Shown piece after piece: positions 57,646 to 64,000 of a DNA stretch of 64,000 nucleotides. Location of the stretch: contig NZ_LT635470.1 in the NCBI RefSeq assembly GCF_900120295.1, positions 1 through 64,000 of the forward strand. The letters are read 5' to 3'. Position 1 is the stretch's first letter, and each line of letters opens with the position of its first letter. The notes under the pieces are model-generated. The model saw only the letters and a list, made by a program, of their open reading frames with translations, was not told the DNA's origin and made no database searches. This stretch comes from Blautia sp. Marseille-P3201T. Its GTDB lineage: Bacteria > Bacillota > Clostridia > Lachnospirales > Lachnospiraceae. A program made the position numbers and the translations under genes.

Positions 57646-58476
57646 ATGCTGGATTATACCGAGAAAAGTGCAGATAAATTAAAAGAAAAAAAATTATATC
57701 TTCTGGATATGGATGGAACAATTTATAATGAAAATCAAATTTTTGATGGAACTTTAGAATTTCTTGCTGAAATTGAAAGAAGAGGTGGAAAATATATATT
57801 TATTACGAATAATTCCTCAAAGTCTGTGGAAGATTATGTACAAAAAGTTCAGAAAATGGGAATTAAAGCAGACTACGAAAATTTTTACACATCCAGTCAG
57901 GCAACGGCTATGTATTTAAAAGAAAATTATCCAAATCAGGTGGTTTACTGCATGGGAACAGAGTCTTTGGTAAAAGAGCTTAGGGGAGCAGGAATAGAAG
58001 TTGTTACAGAAGCAGATGAGAGAGCAAGTGTTGTACTTCTAGGCTTTGATACAGAGAATACATCTGAAAAAATTCGTAATACTTGTATTATGCTGGGAAG
58101 AGATGTGGCATATTTGGCAACAAATCCGGATCTTGTTTGTCCGGTGAGTTTTGGTTATATTCCCGATTGTGGTTCTATGAGTATTATGTTGAAAAATGCC
58201 ACAGGAAAAGAACCATTTTTTATTGGCAAACCAGAGCCGATTATGGTGAACTGTGTATTAAAAAAATTAAATTACACAACACAAGAAGCAGTAATCATTG
58301 GCGACAGATTGTATACGGATATTAAAACAGGAGAAAATGCCGGTGTAGATACAATCTGTGTGTTATCAGGAGAAGCCACCATGGAGGATATCTTACAGGG
58401 AGAGGTAAAGCCAAATTATATTTTCAAAAGTGTAAAGGAAATATATGAAGGACTGGCAGAGGAAACAGGACTATGA
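57646..58476 (+). CDS. HAD-IIA family phosphatase (NagD-like)
   Basis: A 276-residue HAD phosphatase with LYLLDMDGTIYN (nucleophile Asp and acid Asp, about 18-26), FITNNSS (motif II), the large class IIA cap, and IIGDRLYTDIKTGENAGVDTI (motif IV). Relatives act on nucleotides, p-nitrophenyl phosphate or glycerol phosphate. Its place in the glp transcript makes a glycerol-phosphate-like substrate plausible. GAGGAGAAA precedes the ATG. Confidence 0.88.
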   Translation: MLDYTEKSADKLKEKKLYLLDMDGTIYNENQIFDGTLEFLAEIERRGGKYIFITNNSSKSVEDYVQKVQKMGIKADYENFYTSSQATAMYLKENYPNQVVYCMGTESLVKELRGAGIEVVTEADERASVVLLGFDTENTSEKIRNTCIMLGRDVAYLATNPDLVCPVSFGYIPDCGSMSIMLKNATGKEPFFIGKPEPIMVNCVLKKLNYTTQEAVIIGDRLYTDIKTGENAGVDTICVLSGEATMEDILQGEVKPNYIFKSVKEIYEGLAEETGL

Positions 58477-59156
58477 AGTATAAAAATATAAAACAGGGAA
58501 TTTTTAAAAACCGTCCAAATCGGTTTATTGCCTATGTGGAAATAGATGGGAAAGAAGAGATTTGTCATGTAAAAAATACAGGGCGTTGTCGGGAATTATT
58601 AGTTCCCGGCGCCCTTGTTTTTTTGGAGGAAAGTGATAATCCTAAGCGGAAAACGAAGTATGATTTAATAGCAGTGGAAAAAGGAAATCGCCTTATTAAT
58701 ATGGACTCACAAATGCCGAATAAAGTTGTGGAGGAATGGCTGAAGGAGGGAAATCTCTTTGGATTGGAAGCAAAGGTACGCCATGAAGTTGTCTACGGAA
58801 ATTCACGATTTGATTTATATATAGAAAGTGGAGAGAGAAAAATTTTCATGGAAGTAAAGGGTGTTACTTTGGAAGAAAATAATGTTGTAAGATTTCCTGA
58901 CGCACCTACACAAAGAGGGGTGAAACATATCCATGAACTGGTAAAATGTATGGAAGATGGATATGAGGCATATCTTATGTTTGTTATCCAAATGGAAGAT
59001 GTATCTTATTTCGAACCGAATTGCAAAACACATCCAGAATTTGCTCAGGCATTGGAAAATGCAGAAAAAGCAGGTGTTCACATCCTTGCATACGATTGTA
59101 TTGTAAGAAAAGACTTGATAAATCTTGCAAAACCTGTTAGGGTTTATTTAGAGTAA
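58473..59156 (+). CDS. sfsA: SfsA family DNA/RNA nuclease
   Basis: A 227-residue protein of the usual SfsA length. Signatures: FKNRPNRFIAYVEIDGKEEICHVKNTGRCRELLVPGA, SRFDLYIESGERKIFMEVKGVTLEENNVVRFPDAPTQRGVKHIHEL. The C-terminal part has a restriction-endonuclease-like D...E-x-K core (DLY...EVK). Originally called sugar fermentation stimulation protein; its cellular role is unclear. It overlaps the HAD phosphatase gene by four bases. Confidence 0.93.
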   Translation: MKYKNIKQGIFKNRPNRFIAYVEIDGKEEICHVKNTGRCRELLVPGALVFLEESDNPKRKTKYDLIAVEKGNRLINMDSQMPNKVVEEWLKEGNLFGLEAKVRHEVVYGNSRFDLYIESGERKIFMEVKGVTLEENNVVRFPDAPTQRGVKHIHELVKCMEDGYEAYLMFVIQMEDVSYFEPNCKTHPEFAQALENAEKAGVHILAYDCIVRKDLINLAKPVRVYLE

Positions 59157-59191
59157 AAATATACTGAAAACAGAAAATAACAGGAGCAAAT

Positions 59192-60244
59192 ATGTTAGAA
59201 CAGATTGTAGAACCTTTGCTAATCTGGTATGAGAAAAATAAGAGAAGCTTACCTTGGAGGGAGGATCCCACCCCTTATCATGTATGGATTTCAGAGATTA
59301 TGCTTCAGCAGACTAGGGTAGAAGCAGTGAAGGGTTATTATGCAAGATTTATAGATGCATTACCTGAAATTGAAGATTTAGCAGTGTGTCCGGAAGAGAA
59401 ATTATTAAAGCTTTGGGAAGGACTTGGGTATTATAATCGGGTAAAAAATATGCAGAAGGCAGCCAGAGAAGTGATGGAATTGTATGGTGGAAAACTGCCT
59501 GCAGATTATGATAAATTATTAGGGCTTTCCGGAATTGGAAGTTATACGGCAGGAGCAGTTGCATCGATTGCTTTTGGAATTTCAAAGCCTGCGGTGGATG
59601 GTAATGTACTTCGTGTAATTACCAGAATTACAGAGAATTCTTCTGATATTTTGAAGCAGTCTACAAAGAGAGAAATGGAAAAATGTTTAGAAAAAATTAT
59701 GCCTGTGCATGCTCCTGGCGCTTTTAATCAGAGCTTAATGGAGCTGGGAGCAACAGTATGTGTGCCGAATGGTATGGCGAAATGCGAGTGCTGTCCCGTA
59801 GCAGAATTTTGCATGGCAAGAGCCCATGATACAGTTTTGGAATATCCGAAAAAGACAGCGAAAAAACCCAGAAAGATAGAAGAAAAAACCATATTGATTA
59901 TTCAAAACGGACAGGAATTTGCTATACAAAAACGTCCTGAAAATGGACTTTTAGCAGGGCTTTATGAGCTTCCAAACAGATCTGGATATCTGACACAGGA
60001 AGAGGCTGTCCGCTGTGTGGAAGACATGAAATTGATGCCTGTTTATATTAAGGAAGCAGGAAGCTCAAAGCATATTTTTTCTCATGTAGAATGGCACATG
60101 AAAGGATATCTTGTAAAAGTGGCATCTACGGAAGAAAAGCAGGTGGGAAAACTGATATTTGTCGATAAAAAAAATTCGAAAAAGAAATATCCCATTCCAT
60201 CTGCGTTTTCAGCATATAGAAAGTACATTGAGGAGGACTTTTAA
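59192..60244 (+). CDS. mutY: A/G-specific adenine glycosylase
   Basis: A 350-residue repair enzyme removing adenine opposite 8-oxoguanine. Signs: LPWREDPTPYHVWISEIMLQQTRVEAVKGYY, helix-hairpin-helix LPADYDKLLGLSGIGSYTAGAVASIAF followed by the catalytic Asp (PAVDGNVLRV), a 4Fe-4S cluster motif (CVPNGMAKCECCPVAEFC) and a C-terminal NUDIX-like domain for 8-oxoG recognition (about 220-350). CAGGAGC precedes the ATG. Confidence 0.95.
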   Translation: MLEQIVEPLLIWYEKNKRSLPWREDPTPYHVWISEIMLQQTRVEAVKGYYARFIDALPEIEDLAVCPEEKLLKLWEGLGYYNRVKNMQKAAREVMELYGGKLPADYDKLLGLSGIGSYTAGAVASIAFGISKPAVDGNVLRVITRITENSSDILKQSTKREMEKCLEKIMPVHAPGAFNQSLMELGATVCVPNGMAKCECCPVAEFCMARAHDTVLEYPKKTAKKPRKIEEKTILIIQNGQEFAIQKRPENGLLAGLYELPNRSGYLTQEEAVRCVEDMKLMPVYIKEAGSSKHIFSHVEWHMKGYLVKVASTEEKQVGKLIFVDKKNSKKKYPIPSAFSAYRKYIEEDF

Positions 60245-61261
60245 ATGAAGTTATTATCCATTACTGTGCCTTGTTACAATTCACAGGATTATATGAGAAA
60301 TTGTGTAGACTCTCTTTTAGAGGGTGGAGATTTAGTGGAAATTTTAATTGTTGATGATGGTTCTAAGGATGACACAGCGAAAATTGCAGATGAGTATGCT
60401 GCCCGTTATCCGAATATTGTAAAGGCAATTCATCAGGAGAATGGAGGACATGGAGAGGCTGTAAATGCCGGACTTCGAAATGCTACAGGTTTTTACTTTA
60501 AAGTTGTAGACAGTGATGACTGGGTAAATAAAGAAGCTTACCATGAAATTCTTGACAAGCTTCGGGAAATGCTTGCAGGACCGGAAACCTTGGATATGAT
60601 GATTAGTAACTTTGTGTATGAAAAGCAGGGTGCTAAACATAAAAAGGTGATGAAATATAAAAACTATATGCCGGAAGGTAAAATTTTTACATGGAAAGAA
60701 ATGGGCAGGATGCCTATTGGAAAGTATATTTTAATGCATTCTGTTATTTATAGAACAGAGCTTTTAAGGGAATGTAAATTAGAACTGCCAAAGCATACTT
60801 TTTATGTAGATAATATTTTTGTATATAAACCATTGCCGTATGTAAAAAACATGTGCTATATGGACGTGAATTTTTATCGCTATTTTATTGGAAGAAACGA
60901 TCAGTCTGTCAATGAAGAAGTTATGATTCGCCGTATCGATCAGCAGCTTTTGGTAAACCGACTGATGATTGATATTATTTCAGAAGAGAAAATTACAGAT
61001 AAAAATACACGTAGATATATGCTGAAATATCTGGATATTATTATGGCTGTATCTTCTATTATGTTAATTCGTTCCGGTACAGAAGAAAATCTGGAAAAGA
61101 AGAAAGAACTTTGGAGATATTTAAAAAATGCAGATATTCATATTTACAGAAAGTTGTATATGAGTATTTTAGGAAGAGGCGTAAATCTTCCGGGAGGAAG
61201 TGGCAGACGACTTTCTGTTGCTCTATATAAAGTAGCACAAAAATTTTATGGATTTAATTAG
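60245..61261 (+). CDS. family 2 glycosyltransferase
   Basis: A 338-residue GT-A enzyme: LLSITVPCYNSQDYMRNCVDSLL, ILIVDDGSKDDT, HQENGGHGEAVNAGL and KVVDSDDWV (metal-binding DxD). The C-terminal half (about 140-338) has no membrane segment. It transfers a sugar to an unknown acceptor, probably a wall or capsule polymer. The ATG follows the mutY stop codon directly, with AGGAGG inside the end of mutY. The transcript ends in a palindromic terminator. Confidence 0.88.
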   Translation: MKLLSITVPCYNSQDYMRNCVDSLLEGGDLVEILIVDDGSKDDTAKIADEYAARYPNIVKAIHQENGGHGEAVNAGLRNATGFYFKVVDSDDWVNKEAYHEILDKLREMLAGPETLDMMISNFVYEKQGAKHKKVMKYKNYMPEGKIFTWKEMGRMPIGKYILMHSVIYRTELLRECKLELPKHTFYVDNIFVYKPLPYVKNMCYMDVNFYRYFIGRNDQSVNEEVMIRRIDQQLLVNRLMIDIISEEKITDKNTRRYMLKYLDIIMAVSSIMLIRSGTEENLEKKKELWRYLKNADIHIYRKLYMSILGRGVNLPGGSGRRLSVALYKVAQKFYGFN

Positions 61262-61275
61262 TTTCCTAAGGTAAC

Positions 61276-61430
61276 AAAAAAGGCTATCCCTTTAAACATT
61301 ATTCTAAAATATTTATACATCTTTAGCGAATTTGTCGGGACGCTTTGAGATTATAAGCTCAAAGTGAGCGCAGACGGAACATAAAATGTATAAATATTTG
61401 GAATAAGTATTAAAGTGACAGCCTCTTTTT
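61276..61430. repeat. 155-bp imperfect palindrome, bidirectional terminator or MITE-like element
   Basis: The left arm (61276-61320) and right arm (61386-61430) are inverted repeats about 45 bp long with ~85% match, for example ATTTATACAT / ATGTATAAAT and AGGCTATC / GACAGCCT. The middle (61321-61385) has its own hairpin CTTTGAG / CTCAAAG. Both outer ends carry A/T tracts so that each strand ends in a stem followed by T residues: a shared terminator for the converging genes. The right arm overlaps the stop codon of the PAP2 gene. Confidence 0.75.
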
Positions 61431-62088
61431 ATACTCTTACAGGCTTTTTTTCCTGTACAACTCTGGGCTTATAAAAAAGCTGAAAACAAACGATATTAAG
61501 AGCTATAGCAGCAATAACGTCCACCAGTGTATGTTGTTTTAAGAATACAGTTGCCATAACAATCAGTACGGTTAAAAGTGCAGTACCTGTTAGGAACACT
61601 TTGTGCTTCTGAAAAGCTTTATGATGAAAAATAGCAATACAGCATGCAATCGAGTTAAATACATGAATGCTGGGCAAAATATTGGTTGGAGTATCAATTG
61701 CATAGAGATACTGTACCAATTGAATAAAAATACTGTTCCCGGTTAATTCAGGTCTCAAATCCTGTCCATTGGGATAAACAAGAGAAACAAGAATAAACAA
61801 TGTCATTCCGACTCCCAATGTTAAGATAAATTGCCAGTATTCTTGCTTATTTTTATTGATAAAAGCAAAATAAAATACCGTTACGGCAACATATCCAAAC
61901 CAGAGAAGATAGGGAACAATAAAGTATTCACAGAAAGGGATATAATCATCAATTTTCATGTGAATGATATTAATAGGAACCTTACGCTGCTCTACGTATT
62001 GGAATGCAAGCAGATATAAGATGCCATAAATGGGGATGATTAAAGTATGTTTATATTTTTTTAGAAATTCCAAAATTTCACCTCGCAT
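61429..62088 (-). CDS. PAP2 family phosphatase
   Basis: A 219-residue membrane protein with about six hydrophobic segments. The PAP2 catalytic motifs appear as NILPSIHV (PSxH, about 137-144) and KQHTLVDV (SRxxxxxH...D-like third motif, about 184-191). Such enzymes dephosphorylate phosphatidic acid, undecaprenyl pyrophosphate or similar lipids, and inositol-phosphoceramide-synthase-like forms exist. The first motif KxxxxxxRP is replaced by a region around NGQDLRPE. GAGGTGAAATT precedes the ATG. Confidence 0.82.
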   Translation of the reverse strand: MRGEILEFLKKYKHTLIIPIYGILYLLAFQYVEQRKVPINIIHMKIDDYIPFCEYFIVPYLLWFGYVAVTVFYFAFINKNKQEYWQFILTLGVGMTLFILVSLVYPNGQDLRPELTGNSIFIQLVQYLYAIDTPTNILPSIHVFNSIACCIAIFHHKAFQKHKVFLTGTALLTVLIVMATVFLKQHTLVDVIAAIALNIVCFQLFYKPRVVQEKKPVRV

Positions 62089-62222
62089 TCGTTCAGAATA
62101 GTCATATCAATCTTTGTGCTATTATAGCACAGCAGAAAGGGGATAACAACGTAGTTTACACTTGTTTAATAAATTAAAGAATATGTTTATTTTATTAGAA
62201 AAAAATTAAAAAATTCTGTATT

Positions 62223-63047
62223 TTAACCTTCTTTTATTGGGATAAAACTGTCAAAAATGATGGAGTCAAAATAGTATTTTTGTTTTTTAAATACAGCAGA
62301 GGAGCGTACAGTCCATGCGAAAACAGGGGTTTTATAAATGTATTTTTGCAAAAGAAAACTGATATTATGCTGATCTTTATAACAATAAGAAATAAAGTCT
62401 GGTTTTCCTAAAAAATTCAGTAGGAGATATTTTACAAGGAAACTTAAAAAATATCCTCCTTCTGCAACCGGCCGTGTCAGATTAGCAGAAAGTTGTCCTC
62501 TGATGATTTCCTTTCTGTTTTTCTTATACCAGCGAAGTGCAAGCGGATTGAAAGACTCAATACAATATTTACCGGAATAGGTCTGAAGTAATTCATCTGC
62601 TAAACGGCAGGTCAGTGTTTTTACTGTTGGAAGTTTAATCTCAACCAGTAGAGGAACCTGCCCTTTTACAAGATCTAAAACATCCTGAAAAAGGGGGATT
62701 TTTTCAGCGGAATTCATAAGTGTGAATTTTTGTAGTTCTTCATAGGTAAGTTCACAGACAGGTAAATCAATTCCGCACATACGTGTCAAAGTGTGGTCGT
62801 GAAAAACAACAATTTTATTATCTTTTGTTCTTTGAATATCAAGCTCAATACCATAACCATGACGAACTGCTTCCTGAAAAGCTTTCATAGAATTTTCAGG
62901 AATACGTTGGTCGGGGGTAAATAATCCTCTGTGTGCATACAGACAGTGACAAAATGCTTTAGTTTCTTTTTTTCTGGTAAAGCGCGGCAGAGTCCCTAAA
63001 ATATAGATGCACAACATAAGAATAATGATCATAAGTATTTTTTCCAT
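62223..63047 (-). CDS. glycerophosphodiester phosphodiesterase
   Basis: A ~274-residue enzyme with an N-terminal membrane anchor (about 4-20) and a GDPD TIM barrel: YAHRGLFTPDQRIPENSMKAFQEAVRHGYGIELDIQRTKDNKIVVFHDHTLTRMCG contains the catalytic His pair and the Glu/Asp metal ligands. It splits glycerophosphodiesters into an alcohol and glycerol 3-phosphate. ATG 63047 is preferred, with CAGGTG upstream; a GTG at 63056 is the alternative. It follows the lipid kinase gene closely on the same strand. The 134-bp gap before the PAP2 gene shows nothing else. Confidence 0.92.
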   Translation of the reverse strand: MEKILMIIILMLCIYILGTLPRFTRKKETKAFCHCLYAHRGLFTPDQRIPENSMKAFQEAVRHGYGIELDIQRTKDNKIVVFHDHTLTRMCGIDLPVCELTYEELQKFTLMNSAEKIPLFQDVLDLVKGQVPLLVEIKLPTVKTLTCRLADELLQTYSGKYCIESFNPLALRWYKKNRKEIIRGQLSANLTRPVAEGGYFLSFLVKYLLLNFLGKPDFISYCYKDQHNISFLLQKYIYKTPVFAWTVRSSAVFKKQKYYFDSIIFDSFIPIKEG

Positions 63048-63063
63048 ATTTTTCACCTGTTTC

Positions 63064-63987
63064 TTATTTAAGAATAACGTTAATCTGTTTCTGCGAAGAC
63101 TGCAAGGTTAACTGGTCTGCTACTCCCATAGACTCTCCATCGCAGTGGATGGGAAGAGGAGCTTTGCTGGAAATATCTATTCTCTGGCATTTTGTAAGAG
63201 TAACACCGCCAAAATGTCCATGTTTTCCCAGAAAGGCAGTAGGGAAAAGCGCTAATATTTTAAGCTTCGATAGCTTTCCAATGATACAGATGTCCAGCAA
63301 ATTGTCTTGAAAGTTTGCCTCAGGACAAAATTTCACACCGCCTCCTTCATAGGGCATATTCATTCCTGTAATGAAAAAGAATTTTGTCAGGGAATTAATT
63401 TCTTTTTTATCCATGCGAATAGACACAGAACATCCTTTATATTGGATTAGCAGCTTTAATGCAATTAATACATAGGTCAGTTTCCCCAGATGTATTTTAT
63501 TCATTGCCTTTTTTAAGGGGGAAACCATTACATTACGGCAGATATCTGCATCATAGCCAATACCGCTGCTTACAAGAAAATAACGGGAATTTTCCTGTGT
63601 TCGGGCAAGACCTATATCCACGGCAGTACATTGGGAAGGTGATAAAATAGCATTTATACATTGTTCCACATCGCAAGAGATATTTAAAGCTCTTGCAAAA
63701 TCGTTTCCGGAACCGGTGGGGATATATCCCAGTGTAACATGAGAAAACTCTGTTTGTGCCAGTCCGTTTATTACTTCGTTTAAAGTGCCGTCACCGCCTA
63801 ATACGCTAAGTGTACAAGGGCGGGACAGATGTGCAATCTGCCCGGCAAGTTTTTGTGCATGTCCGGTGTATTCTGTGAAACGGGCTTCGTAAGAAACTTC
63901 CCGTTCCTTCAAAATGGCCTCAGCTTTCTTCCAGATTGACATGCCATATCCAGATTTTGAATGAGGATTTATTATAAAGTAATACAT
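63064..63987 (-). CDS. diacylglycerol kinase catalytic-domain lipid kinase (DagK/YegS-like)
   Basis: A 307-residue kinase with INPHSKSGYG near the N-terminus, the nucleotide-binding VLGGDGTLNEVINGL (about 62-76), PTGSGNDFARALNI (about 91-104) and a C-terminal beta domain ending in PIHCDGESMGV. Members phosphorylate diacylglycerol or related lipids; DgkB and YegS are possible equivalents. It heads the operon with the phosphodiesterase, so together they may recycle lipid headgroups and diacylglycerol from lipoteichoic-acid synthesis; that link is inference. Confidence 0.9.
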   Translation of the reverse strand: MYYFIINPHSKSGYGMSIWKKAEAILKEREVSYEARFTEYTGHAQKLAGQIAHLSRPCTLSVLGGDGTLNEVINGLAQTEFSHVTLGYIPTGSGNDFARALNISCDVEQCINAILSPSQCTAVDIGLARTQENSRYFLVSSGIGYDADICRNVMVSPLKKAMNKIHLGKLTYVLIALKLLIQYKGCSVSIRMDKKEINSLTKFFFITGMNMPYEGGGVKFCPEANFQDNLLDICIIGKLSKLKILALFPTAFLGKHGHFGGVTLTKCQRIDISSKAPLPIHCDGESMGVADQLTLQSSQKQINVILK

Positions 63988-64000
63988 GTATTTTTACCTG

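Overview
The window looks like a chromosomal segment of an anaerobic, low-GC Gram-positive bacterium of the class Clostridia, most likely a gut Lachnospiraceae (Blautia/Dorea-like). This is inferred from AT-rich DNA with strong AGGAGG-type ribosome sites, pyruvate:ferredoxin oxidoreductase, a DUF5688 protein, sortase-assembled pili, uxuAB, a GlpP antiterminator and type I-beta DAHP synthase. No plasmid, phage structural gene, insertion sequence or CRISPR array was seen.

Layout. 0-0.44 kb: 3' end of a 23S rRNA gene, hairpin-rich trailer without 5S rRNA, tRNA-Trp and terminator. 0.5-5.0 kb (minus): MoxR ATPase - DUF58 - membrane transglutaminase operon. 5.2-12.6 kb: ECF S component and methyltransferase, an aromatic-amino-acid leader/attenuator followed by DAHP synthase, topoisomerase III, citrate synthase, YqeG phosphatase, EF-P. 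12.8-21.1 kb: DUF5688 gene and a five-gene pilus operon (tip adhesin, backbone pilin, class C sortase, basal pilin with an APQTG signal, class B sortase). 21.2-28.9 kb: tRNA-Arg, SH3 protein, cell-wall-binding repeat protein, RluF, LigA, cardiolipin synthase, MetA. 29.1-31.4 kb: small accessory zone with decayed genes (GNAT remnant, truncated DHFR-like protein). 31.4-37.3 kb: AraC regulator divergent from a beta-helix protein and a carbohydrate ABC transporter whose second permease is frameshifted. 37.4-41.0 kb: EamA, PlsY-like acyltransferase, diacylglycerol glycosyltransferase, MATE pump. 41.1-45.9 kb: uxuA-uxuB (minus), divergent AraC, metallophosphoesterase. 45.9-51.9 kb: ABC-F protein (minus), Rrf2 regulator and PFOR. 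52.2-59.2 kb: L,D-transpeptidase, then glpP between two hairpin terminators, followed by a three-gene glycerol-3-phosphate oxidation unit, a HAD-IIA phosphatase and SfsA. 59.2-64 kb: MutY and a family 2 glycosyltransferase, a 155-bp palindromic element, then PAP2, glycerophosphodiesterase and lipid kinase (minus).

Functional themes are cell-surface construction (pili, wall-binding proteins, L,D-transpeptidase, lipid and glycolipid enzymes), uronate/carbohydrate use, and central anaerobic metabolism. The most interesting regulatory signals are the Tyr/Phe-rich leader peptide with mutually exclusive terminator and antiterminator ahead of DAHP synthase, the matched two-tier terminators flanking the antiterminator gene glpP, and 6-4-6 palindromes at the promoters of the Rrf2 gene and of PFOR.
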